A stretch of 64,000 bases of DNA, from positions 64,001-128,000 of the forward strand of contig NZ_JAHXZR010000002.1 of the NCBI RefSeq assembly GCF_019740315.1, written 5' to 3'. The notes below the pieces were generated by a model that was not told the origin of the DNA, ran no database searches, and worked only from the letters and a program-made list of their open reading frames with translations. Positions 21,135-28,838 of this stretch are shown piece by piece (the stretch's first letter is position 1; each line of letters opens with the position of its first letter). The position numbers and the translations under genes were made by a program. This DNA is from Oceanobacter mangrovi. GTDB lineage: Bacteria > Pseudomonadota > Gammaproteobacteria > Pseudomonadales > Oceanobacteraceae.

Positions 21135-21355
21135 CAGTGCTGCTGCAACGCGTCCAGGTTGAATCCGTCATCAAAGTCGGTGCCGGGGGCCTCGCCTCTG
21201 ACTGCGTAGGCTATCGCCTCTTTGGCCACTACGGGCTTGCCGTCAAAACGCTCAAAGTACCGAATACGGTTATGTTTCAGTACTTCTATCTGTTTTGCGC
21301 GTTGTACGCACCCGGTCAGCTGTATCAGATCTTCGTCGGTGAGGAATTCACTCAT
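21134..21355 (-). CDS. small DUF4224-like phage protein, possible excisionase/regulator
   Basis: 73 residues: MSEFLTDEDLIQLTGCVQRAKQIEVLKHNRIRYFERFDGKPVVAKEAI. The FLTDEDLxxLTG ... IRYFxRxDGKPVV pattern is that of DUF4224 proteins, which usually sit directly before phage integrase genes, as here. A small DNA-binding role such as excisionase is plausible but unproven. Overlaps both the Rep gene and the integrase gene by 1-4 bases. Confidence 0.75.
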   Translation of the reverse strand: MSEFLTDEDLIQLTGCVQRAKQIEVLKHNRIRYFERFDGKPVVAKEAIAYAVRGEAPGTDFDDGFNLDALQQH

Positions 21356-22671
21356 GCAGCGACCCCCTCTAACCGGTGGTCTCGCATCCTGTCGGTGACG
21401 AACTCCAGCAGGGTGTGAACGAGTTCTTCATGATAGCCGTAGGTGAAGATTCCGAAGTAATCGGCCAGGTCAGAGTCCAGGCCGCTTTTCATGAGTTGAT
21501 TAACGACGTAATCGGGCTTGAGGCCTTTCCTTGCACTCAACTTCATGACGTTGCCGAGCCACATGGCGACGTTGCGTCGGCTGGGACCGTCAGCGCTTTT
21601 TTTTTGAGATCGTTTGTAGATCCAGCCGTCGCTGCCATCGAGGAAGGCAAAGCGGACGTCTTCGGCAATCTTCTGCCAGATGGGGTGCAGGTAGGTGGCG
21701 GAGTGTTGCAACCGGTAGGCGTTGAGGCAGTAGTCCCACAGGGCCTGCAAGTGCTTGATCAGGTCGGCAGGCTCCCGGATCGACAGCTGTTTGCCACTGC
21801 CGTTGACGCTGCCGTTTTCAAACTCACGGATGATGGAATGGTGAATCCGAAACTCTAACCGCTTGACCTGATCGGCTTCGTTGCCGTCGGAGCCGTCGCG
21901 GTATTCGGTGGTGAGGACGTCTTCAATGGAGGGCGTTCGCATCCACAGCCCTTCGCAGAACGCGAGCTTGTCACTTTTCAGGGCTTCGAGGGTTTTGTCA
22001 TACAGACACATTTGGATCGACGTGGGCGACCCAAACATGAAGGTCTCATTCTTGCCGTAGGTAACGGCCATTTCTGAGATGGTGTGGTTGCTGATATCGG
22101 CAATGCCGTGGGCTTTGTAGGATCTTCTTGAATGGGTGACTAACTTGCGTTCGAAGTCTTCCGGCAGCTCCAGCCCCTTCATATCGACGGCCAGGTGCAC
22201 GGCCAGTCCATTGGCTTCGATGGTCTCGCCAAAGAGGTTGGCGATCTCTCTCAGCCGTTTGGTCAGGCGTTGCGGTCCCAGGTGGTCGATGATTTGCGGG
22301 GTGGCTTCGATTTTGATGTGGGGGCCGCGCTGATCGGCTTCCTTGTACATGGATTTGACCAGCACCACGAACCCCAGCTCTAAATTCTTGAAGATGAATT
22401 TATAGCCGGACTTCTTACCGGAGCTGGTCAGCTTCCATTCATAGCCGCCGATGTCGATCACATCGCTGTCGCTGACTTCGTAATGACGGGCAATGGCTGG
22501 CAGCAGATCGGCGCGCAGGTTACAGATATACAGCTGGCGGATGCTATCAATACCGGCCCACAGGAACCGCATGCCGGAGAGGTCATATTCAATCCGTTCG
22601 GATCTGAATATGTCGGTTCCTGCGTCCAGGTCTTTGATGCGTTCCATGGCTTTGGATTCATATCGGGGCAT
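21352..22671 (-). CDS. filamentous phage replication initiation protein (Rep)
   Basis: 439 residues from ATG 22671 (GGAG 5 bases upstream). It should nick the origin to start rolling-circle replication of the single-stranded genome. The assignment rests on size, position after Zot and before the integrase as in Pf phages, and general resemblance to Pf-type replication initiators (central KRLEFRIHHSIIREFE block, Tyr in MCLYDKTLEALK as a possible nicking residue). The catalytic Tyr is not proven. Overlaps the DUF4224 gene by 4 bases. Confidence 0.75.
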   Translation of the reverse strand: MPRYESKAMERIKDLDAGTDIFRSERIEYDLSGMRFLWAGIDSIRQLYICNLRADLLPAIARHYEVSDSDVIDIGGYEWKLTSSGKKSGYKFIFKNLELGFVVLVKSMYKEADQRGPHIKIEATPQIIDHLGPQRLTKRLREIANLFGETIEANGLAVHLAVDMKGLELPEDFERKLVTHSRRSYKAHGIADISNHTISEMAVTYGKNETFMFGSPTSIQMCLYDKTLEALKSDKLAFCEGLWMRTPSIEDVLTTEYRDGSDGNEADQVKRLEFRIHHSIIREFENGSVNGSGKQLSIREPADLIKHLQALWDYCLNAYRLQHSATYLHPIWQKIAEDVRFAFLDGSDGWIYKRSQKKSADGPSRRNVAMWLGNVMKLSARKGLKPDYVVNQLMKSGLDSDLADYFGIFTYGYHEELVHTLLEFVTDRMRDHRLEGVAA

Positions 22672-22680
22672 GAGGTCTCC

Positions 22681-24021
22681 TTACATCACGGCTTTGCTGA
22701 TGTTGGTCAGCGGAGTGGTTTCGATAGGTTGGGGCTTGGTGCTGTTACCGCTTTGAGCGTCGGACTGGCTATTGGTCGCCAGCTCCTGTGACTGCTCCAG
22801 CGGCTGTTCATCGTCTTGCTCAATACGGCCGGTGAAACGGCCGACCATGGCACCGTCAAACAGGCAGATCCATTCGTCGATGTCATTGAGATAGGCGCAG
22901 TAATGCTTGAGCGATAACTTCAGGGTGTGCTGGCCGTCAGTGATCAGGGCGACGGATCGGCCGCCCGCGATCACGCCGGACAGCCGCCAGTCTTTCGAAC
23001 GACGGTATTCGTACAGCGAAGCACCGCGAAAATCGGGATTGGTGAGGGCGAAGAAGTCAGCCAGGTTGGATGGGTAAAAACGTGAATCGGGGCCTTTCGG
23101 GCTGGTCGCTTCTGGTTGGCTCAGTGGAACATCAAGAGAACTTTCAGACCCGACCTGATCACCAGCCCGATGATCAGGAAGCTGACCAGGAACAGCACCA
23201 GCCGCAACAGGATTTGGCCCAGTTGCTTCAGGAGGTACCAGAAAACGGTCAGCAACTTTCGGGACGTTGTAGACCAGGTAACAGATAGCCAGGACCACAA
23301 TGCCAATAAATACTCGAAGCTTTGGATCGTTAAAAACACTTTTATTTTCGTTAGACCCTTTAGCCTTGCCGGTGGCGGTACTTTGGTAGCACTGGAAGAC
23401 TCGGGCGTCTGACTTATAGAGTTGTGGGGTTCCGATATAGTGACTAACGGATTTGCCGCTGGCTTCTGCATCATGCTTGAACTCTCGCCACTTGTTTTTG
23501 TACCAGGGTAAAACCCCGGTCATGTCCCGGTGCCGGAAGGCATATTCGACCACAGCGCGAACCTCTTTGTGGATCTTCGCGACGTTGGTCGTTGAGATAT
23601 AAATATCCCAGTTCATGTGCCGGTGTTGGTCGAAGGCGTTTTCAACGTTGGACGGCCGTTGCACACCGCTTTCGAGGGTTTCGCGCTGGTCTTCTGGCGT
23701 GTCGAACTCTGCCAGCGATCGTAACCGCGTGGGGTATACGCGCTGGCCTTCGTCCATCACGATCAGTGCGCCCACCGGTGCCCACTGGAAGAACTTCGCC
23801 ATGTACTCAAAGCCCTCCTGAGAGTCGTGTTTGATGCAAATAAGCTGGGCACTTTCAGGGACTTCAATGTCCATGGCTTCGGTAATACGGGGAATCGAGT
23901 CCAGGCCACGGATGTTGTGACAGACCACCCGGCCCTGTTGCAGGGCAGGGATGATCACACGCTGAATCAGGGCAAAGGTTTTATAGGAGCCAGGCGGCCC
24001 GTGGTGGATTACCGCAGTCAT
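22681..24021 (-). CDS. zot: zonular occludens toxin-family assembly ATPase (pI/Zot)
   Basis: 446 residues. N-terminal P-loop ATPase of the Zot family: Walker A GPPGSYKT at residues 8-15, Walker B-like GALIVMDEGQRVYPTR, then VENAFDQHRHMNWDIYISTTN. One membrane segment (about residues 236-256, VFIGIVVLAICYLVYNV) separates the cytoplasmic ATPase from a periplasmic region of about 190 residues. Drives virion assembly and export across the inner membrane. Start overlaps the stop of the pVI-like gene (ATGA), so translation is coupled. This gene is the best single marker of an inovirus. Confidence 0.95.
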   Translation of the reverse strand: MTAVIHHGPPGSYKTFALIQRVIIPALQQGRVVCHNIRGLDSIPRITEAMDIEVPESAQLICIKHDSQEGFEYMAKFFQWAPVGALIVMDEGQRVYPTRLRSLAEFDTPEDQRETLESGVQRPSNVENAFDQHRHMNWDIYISTTNVAKIHKEVRAVVEYAFRHRDMTGVLPWYKNKWREFKHDAEASGKSVSHYIGTPQLYKSDARVFQCYQSTATGKAKGSNENKSVFNDPKLRVFIGIVVLAICYLVYNVPKVADRFLVPPEATGPNPVAAGAVPGQLPDHRAGDQVGSESSLDVPLSQPEATSPKGPDSRFYPSNLADFFALTNPDFRGASLYEYRRSKDWRLSGVIAGGRSVALITDGQHTLKLSLKHYCAYLNDIDEWICLFDGAMVGRFTGRIEQDDEQPLEQSQELATNSQSDAQSGNSTKPQPIETTPLTNISKAVM

Positions 24022-24503
24022 ACCAGATCCATAATGAAACGGGTGAGATGGGCAGAAAGCAGCATGGTGATGGCTTCTGGAATCTTCAGGTAACTGATAA
24101 ACGCAGCCATCTTCAGATCCACTTTGGCCAGCAAATCGTTGATCGTGCCGCTGATGTCGAGGTACTCGACCAGGGCGGTTGCTGTCTCTGCTGCCAGATC
24201 AATCGCGGCCATCTTCAGTTCCAGCTGGAACAGGGCGACGGCCGAAACGTAATATTTGAAGAAGTCCCCCAGGATCTCGTAGATCCCGAAGTCGAAGAAC
24301 CCCAGCACTTCCTTGAGAAAGCCGGTTACGGACAGGTCTCCGCTGCTGCTTGAGCTGCTGGCGCTGCCTGAATCACTACTTGATTCAGATTCGCTGCTGC
24401 TTTCCGTGGTGGTTTCGGTGGTGGTGTCACTGCTGCTGGTGTCTTCGGCGTAGCCAGCCAGCGGCAGTACCAGGGCAAATAACAGGCACAGGGTTTTGAT
24501 CAT
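24018..24503 (-). CDS. pVI-like minor coat / membrane protein (DUF2523-like)
   Basis: 161 residues. A signal peptide (MIKTLCLLFALVLPLAGYAE) is followed by a Ser/Thr/Glu linker of about 35 residues and a hydrophobic C-terminal region (ITMLLSAHLTRFIMDLV) like that of DUF2523/pVI proteins, which cap the phage end that carries the adsorption protein. It sits between the pIII-like and Zot genes, as pVI does in M13 and Pf1, and overlaps both by 4 bases (ATGA). An amphipathic helical stretch lies at residues 60-110. Confidence 0.75.
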   Translation of the reverse strand: MIKTLCLLFALVLPLAGYAEDTSSSDTTTETTTESSSESESSSDSGSASSSSSSGDLSVTGFLKEVLGFFDFGIYEILGDFFKYYVSAVALFQLELKMAAIDLAAETATALVEYLDISGTINDLLAKVDLKMAAFISYLKIPEAITMLLSAHLTRFIMDLV

Positions 24504-26074
24504 CGTCTACCCCCAAGGATGATGAAGGCGGAGGCCACAGAGGCCATAAACAGAATTAACGCGGGCAGGTATTGGAAAACGTCTTTTAGACGATCCAGAC
24601 CAAAATCAATGTCTACGCCCTTAACGGAACGGACATCGGAATAGAAGGGATCACCACCGGGGTCGCTGATGGTGAGTTTGTCTTTAACGCTGTTGATGGC
24701 GTCTTGCCACTTTTGGGCGAATTCGGCCTTGGCTTCGGCGTACTCCGCGGCTTTGCCGTCGGCGTAGCCTTGCAGGTCGTATTCGTCACCGTCGTAATCG
24801 ACGCTGAGGCAGTCCAGGTAATCGGATTCGGTCGGATCACAACCACCGTCGCTGTCTTCGTCACCGGTTCCGGTGCCACTGTCACCTGATCCTGTGCCAT
24901 CACCGTCTTCACCGCTGCCGGTGCTGTCGTTGTCTTCGGTGCCGGTTCCTGTACCGGTTTCAGACCCGTCACTGGTGCCGGTACTGGAATCGCCGGAACC
25001 GGATTCAGTGGAACCACCGGTTGAGGTGTCCCCGGTGTCTTCACTGTCGGAACTGTCGCCGGTGTCGGTTGTGTCGCCCGGATCGGTCTCACTGCTGTCA
25101 CCAGAATCGGTGCTGTCGTCACTCTCGTTAGTGCCGTCGCTACCGTCATCGGTATCGGTGCCACTGTCTGAGGTGTCGCCGGTGTCAGTGTCGGAAGTAT
25201 CCGAACTGTCATCGGGATCGGTGGTGTCAGTGCTGTCAGAGTCGGAGGTGTCCGAGCTATCTGACGAATCACTGCTATCACTGGAATCGTCTGTACTGTC
25301 TTCGGTGTCAGTGTCGTCACTTTCAACCAGGGAACCACACATACCGGACGTGGTGGAGGCATAGGAGCCGTCACCACAGGGGATCGGTTGGCAACTGGTG
25401 CCAGTGTTGTAATAGCCAGGGTCACACGTTTGGTCGCGTGAACAACCGTTGTAACTGTTGGGCAGATAGCCCACATAACAGCCGGTAGATTCATCAAAAG
25501 GGTGATTAGAGTCGTCATACGTCCAGTCATCAAAATCAGACTGGCCTTGACTGCCGTCGTTATCGGCTTCGGTGCACTGGTGGACAGTGCCCACGCCGCT
25601 ATTGGACGTTAGCCCTGATCCTGCGTTGGCGCAGTAATCGGAACAGGATTTGGTGGCTTTTAATGTGAAGCTGAAACCGTCGGCGGTTTCGCATTGCTGG
25701 AGGGCATCACCACAGTAACCGGCATCATCAGCGTCTGCGGGATAACAACCATCTTCGCCGCTGTCGTCACTGGCATTGGTGGCACAGTTGGCATTGGAGA
25801 CATAAGGGATGGCACACGTCCCGACCGTACCACCACTGCCGCTGGACCAATAGGGATCACCAACTTTGTAACCACTGTCTTGCAGGCTGGAAATAATATA
25901 TTGAACGCCGGAATAGCTGGGGCAATTTTCAGCGGTTGTCAGCTTGGAGGTGTTTGTCAACGTGTTGCGATAACCAAACGGACACTGTTCACCGAGGGAT
26001 GTCGCACTGGCCACTGGAGCCCACAGCCCCAGTACCAGCAGGCAGAGCAGGGAAAGAAAAGACAGGGCTTTCAT
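24500..26074 (-). CDS. pIII-like adsorption (minor coat) protein
   Basis: 524 residues. Signal peptide (LSLLCLLVLGLWAPVASA), a Cys-rich receptor-binding region (about residues 30-245 with some 20 Cys), then a low-complexity linker of about 170 residues built almost only of Asp, Ser, Thr, Gly and Glu, a short charged domain, and a C-terminal membrane anchor (LPALILFMASVASAFIILGGRR). This is the layout of filamentous phage adsorption proteins: exposed binding domains, flexible linker, anchor in the virion tip. It would set the host range, probably via a pilus. The linker is acidic, unlike the Gly-rich one in M13. Not recognisably homologous to a named pIII. Confidence 0.85.
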   Translation of the reverse strand: MKALSFLSLLCLLVLGLWAPVASATSLGEQCPFGYRNTLTNTSKLTTAENCPSYSGVQYIISSLQDSGYKVGDPYWSSGSGGTVGTCAIPYVSNANCATNASDDSGEDGCYPADADDAGYCGDALQQCETADGFSFTLKATKSCSDYCANAGSGLTSNSGVGTVHQCTEADNDGSQGQSDFDDWTYDDSNHPFDESTGCYVGYLPNSYNGCSRDQTCDPGYYNTGTSCQPIPCGDGSYASTTSGMCGSLVESDDTDTEDSTDDSSDSSDSSDSSDTSDSDSTDTTDPDDSSDTSDTDTGDTSDSGTDTDDGSDGTNESDDSTDSGDSSETDPGDTTDTGDSSDSEDTGDTSTGGSTESGSGDSSTGTSDGSETGTGTGTEDNDSTGSGEDGDGTGSGDSGTGTGDEDSDGGCDPTESDYLDCLSVDYDGDEYDLQGYADGKAAEYAEAKAEFAQKWQDAINSVKDKLTISDPGGDPFYSDVRSVKGVDIDFGLDRLKDVFQYLPALILFMASVASAFIILGGRR

Positions 26075-26148
26075 GATATGCGCCCGGTGTAGAACCCCAG
26101 CACGAAGCTGAAGACAACTGCGATGCCGAGACCTACACCGAGCAACAT
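26071..26148 (-). CDS. 25-residue hydrophobic peptide, candidate pVII/pIX-type coat protein
   Basis: The frame reads MLLGVGLGIAVVFSFVLGFY and ends TGRIS; its TGA overlaps the ATG of the pIII-like gene (ATGA). It lies just after the major coat gene. Filamentous phages carry tiny hydrophobic minor coat proteins (pVII, pIX) of 30 residues or so, and a gap here would otherwise be left unexplained. AAGGG lies about 8 bases upstream. Too short to confirm by sequence alone. Confidence 0.6.
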   Translation of the reverse strand: MLLGVGLGIAVVFSFVLGFYTGRIS

Positions 26149-26159
26149 ACCGGCAGCCC

Positions 26160-26393
26160 TTAGGCGCGTTTCATCAAAGACATAACAATGCCGACACCCA
26201 GCATGACGCCGACCAGACCGATCAGACCAGCCACAACGGTTGTCACTGCTGTGTTGCCTTCCGTAAAGGAAGTTGCAATGTCAGCGGTGTCGATAGCGAA
26301 CGCGCCAGAAGACGCGGCCATGGTCACGGTGCCCAGGGCAACAGCTGCGGATTTTTTAGCAACGGCACGGCCGTTTTGAATCAGTTTTTTCAT
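26160..26393 (-). CDS. major coat protein (pVIII-like)
   Basis: 77 residues. A basic N-terminus and signal peptide end in ASSGAFA, leaving a mature protein of about 43 residues: an acidic start (IDTADIATSFTEGN), a hydrophobic core (VVAGLIGLVGVMLGVGIVMSL) and a basic end (MKRA). This is the inovirus major coat design, where the acidic part faces out and the basic tail contacts DNA. Position before the pIII-like gene agrees. Confidence 0.92.
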   Translation of the reverse strand: MKKLIQNGRAVAKKSAAVALGTVTMAASSGAFAIDTADIATSFTEGNTAVTTVVAGLIGLVGVMLGVGIVMSLMKRA

Positions 26394-26418
26394 AGTGGTT
26401 TACCTTTCAGTTTGAGGG

Positions 26419-26655
26419 TTAAGCCCGGTTCATGAGCCTGACGACGACGCCAGTGACATGACCGGTTACGAACGTGACGAGCAGGCCGACAACGACTTGC
26501 CCAAACACTTCAACGTCTAACCCCAGATAGGTGTCCCAATCGGTGAGGTCAGACGTCAAAGCGATCTGGTCGAATTCCACGGTTTGCCAGGCTGCACACT
26601 GGACAGTGTTGTCAGCCGTGACGACCGGTGAATCACAGACCAGAACCATTGCCAT
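26419..26655 (-). CDS. small membrane protein of the phage coat module
   Basis: 78 residues, two Cys (LVCDSP, QCAAW) in the N-terminal half and one membrane segment near the C-terminus (VFGQVVVGLLVTFVTGHVTGVVVRL) ending in a basic MNRA, echoing the major coat protein's MKRA. It sits between the ssDNA-binding and major coat genes, a position that in Pf phages holds small coat-related ORFs. A minor coat protein is likely; the exact equivalent is unknown. Confidence 0.65.
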   Translation of the reverse strand: MAMVLVCDSPVVTADNTVQCAAWQTVEFDQIALTSDLTDWDTYLGLDVEVFGQVVVGLLVTFVTGHVTGVVVRLMNRA

Positions 26656-26660
26656 GGCTG

Positions 26661-26984
26661 TTAGCCAGCCTTGGCGGGTGCGGTGGCGGTTTTACTGCCA
26701 GTGCTGCTGCCGTTGTCATCCTTGGCAATGGCGATGCAGCTCTGTTGAATGGTGTTTTTGGATACCCGGTTTTGAACAACCAGGTTCACTTTTTTGGGGA
26801 AGTCACTCAGTTGGTCGGTGAGTTCCTGAAAGACGGTGAGGTTGGCTTTCAGCTTGGCCGGACGGTAGCCCTTGAGGCTGTTGTCTGACGGATCGGCTTC
26901 CATGACGGAGAGGGATACGTGGTCTACGCCGTCAATGTGGTAGTGGTTAGCCCCCAGTACCAGGGCAGGCATGATGAATTGCAT
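26661..26984 (-). CDS. phage single-stranded DNA-binding protein (pV-like)
   Basis: 107 residues. Small, beta-rich N-terminal part (MQFIMPALVLGANHYHIDGVDHVSLSVMEAD) and a Gly/Ser/Thr/Ala/Lys-rich tail (SSTGSKTATAPAKAG). Size and position before the coat genes are those of the ssDNA-binding protein that coats phage DNA before packaging and shifts replication to single strands. The N-terminal third looks like inovirus helix-destabilising proteins, but the call depends mainly on synteny. Confidence 0.7.
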   Translation of the reverse strand: MQFIMPALVLGANHYHIDGVDHVSLSVMEADPSDNSLKGYRPAKLKANLTVFQELTDQLSDFPKKVNLVVQNRVSKNTIQQSCIAIAKDDNGSSTGSKTATAPAKAG

Positions 26985-27023
26985 GGTGGTGTTCCTCTTG
27001 TGACCCCTAGGGTGGTTTTTTAA

Positions 27024-27049
27024 GCCCGGCGCGGGGTGTGGAGCCGGGC
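27024..27049. other. GC-rich hairpin before the ssDNA-binding gene
   Basis: GCCCGGC (27024-27030) and GCCGGGC (27043-27049) pair around a 12-base loop. It lies between the 207-residue gene and the ssDNA-binding gene. There is no long T-run on either strand, so it more likely sets mRNA ends or stability, as in filamentous phages that produce graded transcripts. Confidence 0.55.
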
Positions 27050-27058
27050 GGGTTTGGG

Positions 27059-27682
27059 TTAATTCAGGACTAGAAATAGCTCAAGATCGTGCCGATCTAT
27101 CTGGGTTTGGAGATCTCTTGCCAGAAACTCGATGTAGTTACGCAAGTTGCTGGTTGTGCTTTCCAGAGCTACCAATGTCAGTAAATTGCGCAGTACTTCC
27201 GAACCAATCACAACGACGCTGCCATCAATGCGTTCGCTATGGTGGTTGACCGTATGCTTGGCAAAGTCGGGGATGTAGATCAGGGCTTTGGCTTCGGGCT
27301 CAGCGTCAGCTTGTGGGGTTGGGTTGTCACTTTCCTTGCGGACTAGATCGACGGCGGTTCCGGTCATCCAGGAAAAGGGATTGGGGTCATAGTGACTCCA
27401 GCCACTCTCTGAAGACTGAGGCTGTTCAGGCTGGGCAACTTCCCAGATTTCAGCACCGTCGTAGTCGTTGCCATCAACGGCGATCAGGATCTTGCGGGTT
27501 GGGCTGATGGCGAACGTTCCGGGCATCCAGGAGGATGGGTCTGGTTCGAGACTCCAGCCGCAGACTTCGTTGTCGTAAACGATGACGAAGCCAGTGCTGA
27601 AGTCGATGGCCGGGTTATTGGCGTTGGCTTGGCGATAGTCGGCAGCCAGGGCAATCAGTTGGTTTTGGTCTAGTGTGTTCAT
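27059..27682 (-). CDS. inovirus early-region protein of unknown function
   Basis: 207 residues, acidic, no signal or membrane segment. It has a duplicated motif: GWSLEPDPSSWMPGTFAI (about residues 43-60) and GWSHYDPNPFSWMTGTAVDL (about 94-113), so it seems to hold two related units. The C-terminus is predicted helical (LLTLVALESTTSNLRNYIEFLARDLQ). I recognise no family. Its ATG overlaps the stop of the preceding small gene (ATGA), and it lies upstream of the ssDNA-binding gene in the same transcript. Confidence 0.7.
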   Translation of the reverse strand: MNTLDQNQLIALAADYRQANANNPAIDFSTGFVIVYDNEVCGWSLEPDPSSWMPGTFAISPTRKILIAVDGNDYDGAEIWEVAQPEQPQSSESGWSHYDPNPFSWMTGTAVDLVRKESDNPTPQADAEPEAKALIYIPDFAKHTVNHHSERIDGSVVVIGSEVLRNLLTLVALESTTSNLRNYIEFLARDLQTQIDRHDLELFLVLN

Positions 27683-27930
27683 GAGGCCACCATGAAACGC
27701 TGCATGCGCTGTTCGTTCAGTTCGGTGCGGATCATGAAAGCGAAGGCTTTCATTTCCTCTCGGTCGACTTCGGCAGTGATCTGCCAGATCAGGTATCGGA
27801 CGGCCAGTTCTGGCAACAGGACGGAGTCGTCCCGGAAGCAGGCGCGATACTCGTTAAGGGCATCACAGGGGAGTGGTGGTACCAGTTCGGCTTGAACTGG
27901 AATGGGCGGGTGAACGGTGGCGTATGGCAT
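27679..27930 (-). CDS. small first gene of the phage structural operon, unknown function
   Basis: 83 residues from ATG 27930 (MPYATVHPPIPVQAEL; AGGGG 8 bases upstream). Soluble; the centre and C-terminus look helical (ELAVRYLIWQITAEVDREEMKAFAFMIRTELNEQRMQRFM). It is the first gene after the divergent control region (27955-28081), so it is probably made early. No recognised family. Confidence 0.65.
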   Translation of the reverse strand: MPYATVHPPIPVQAELVPPLPCDALNEYRACFRDDSVLLPELAVRYLIWQITAEVDREEMKAFAFMIRTELNEQRMQRFMVAS

Positions 27931-28006
27931 TTTGGTGGCCCCTTGCCTTTCCACGCTGCCGGGTTAGCGGCAGTTCGTGGTAGGCTGCTGGTTGGGTTTA
28001 ACAATT

Positions 28007-28054
28007 AATGAGTGCTGCAACACTCATTGCTAAATATTAGAACTATTGTTCTAA
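28007..28054. promoter_or_regulatory. two operator-like palindromes in the divergent phage control region
   Basis: AATGAGTG/CACTCATT (28007-28014 and 28021-28028, 6-base spacer) and TTAGAAC/GTTCTAA (28037-28043 and 28048-28054, 4-base spacer), both perfect. They lie between the structural operon (minus) and the helix-turn-helix gene (plus), where a phage repressor would bind. Their sequences differ, so they may serve two proteins, for example the repressor and a second regulator. Confidence 0.65.
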
Positions 28055-28081
28055 GATTTAGAAATTGAAAAGATGAATTAG

Positions 28082-28357
28082 ATGGATGTTGTTGATAGAA
28101 TTAATGAAATTCTGAAGCACGAAGGCATAACCAGGCCGGCCCTTGAGGCAAGGACGGGCATCAAGGTCAAAAGATGGGCTAACGTGTTGAACAGGCAGGC
28201 AAAGCCTTATGCTGAAGAACTAACAGCGATCGGGGCGGTTTGGCCAGAATATGCATACTGGCTAACAACAGGGGATGAAATCCCAGATGCCGGGCAAATT
28301 AGCCCAATGACTAAAAAGGCTCATGAAGCCTCAAAGACAGCCCCCAAGGCTGGCTGA
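28082..28357 (+). CDS. phage repressor-like helix-turn-helix protein
   Basis: 91 residues: MDVVDRINEILKHEGITRPALEARTGIKVKRWANVLNRQAKPYAEELTAIG. An XRE-like helix-turn-helix fills the first 50 residues; the tail is short and basic. It is transcribed away from the structural genes across a gap with two palindromes, the layout of the Pf-phage repressor C switch. It probably keeps the prophage quiet and represses its own promoter. Confidence 0.8.
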   Translation: MDVVDRINEILKHEGITRPALEARTGIKVKRWANVLNRQAKPYAEELTAIGAVWPEYAYWLTTGDEIPDAGQISPMTKKAHEASKTAPKAG

Positions 28358-28417
28358 TAGCGAAGAAGGTCGCGGATAGATGGAAGCTACAGCGACCGAT
28401 TCACAAGGAGAAGTGAA

Positions 28418-28822
28418 ATGTATCAGAAAATCTTTTTTATATCCGCATTACTAGCAAGCTTCACAGCAAGTGCTCAGCCTAAAGAAATAACAATAGTAAA
28501 CAATACAGAATCTAATGTTCGGTGTTCTATAGAAAACCCAGAAAGAACTAAAGTTGAAGCATTCAGTTTGTTGCCGAATGAATTCAAGAAAACTACTCCC
28601 AAAAATAAACTGAATATACTTGTCTGCAACTCCGATTATATGGGGTTAAAAAAAGAAAAGACTTTTGATACTTATGCGCTTATAGACGAAGCTGGTTTCT
28701 ATGATTTACGACTTAGTATGCATAAGTGCAATCTGTGCGAAAATGGATGGGTTTATGCAGTGGTTGTGACAAAACCATCTGGGGGATTTTATATAAATGG
28801 ATTGATGTCAATAATGCAATAA
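28418..28822 (+). CDS. small secreted protein, AT-rich accessory gene
   Basis: 134 residues. A signal peptide (MYQKIFFISALLASFTASAQ) is followed by a beta-rich domain with four Cys, two of them in a CNLC pair near residue 107. AAGGAG lies 7 bases before the ATG. Codon use is strongly AT-biased compared with the phage structural genes, a sign of separate origin. On the same strand as the repressor gene, so possibly expressed in the lysogen. A periplasmic or surface role such as superinfection exclusion is only a guess. Confidence 0.7.
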   Translation: MYQKIFFISALLASFTASAQPKEITIVNNTESNVRCSIENPERTKVEAFSLLPNEFKKTTPKNKLNILVCNSDYMGLKKEKTFDTYALIDEAGFYDLRLSMHKCNLCENGWVYAVVVTKPSGGFYINGLMSIMQ

Positions 28823-28838
28823 AAGACTAGTAATTGAA

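Noticed and set aside
24613-25533. 306-codon frame rich in Thr, Pro and Val inside the pIII-like gene
   Set aside because: It arises from the repetitive Asp/Ser/Thr codons of the linker read in another frame; it has no start signal and no domain.
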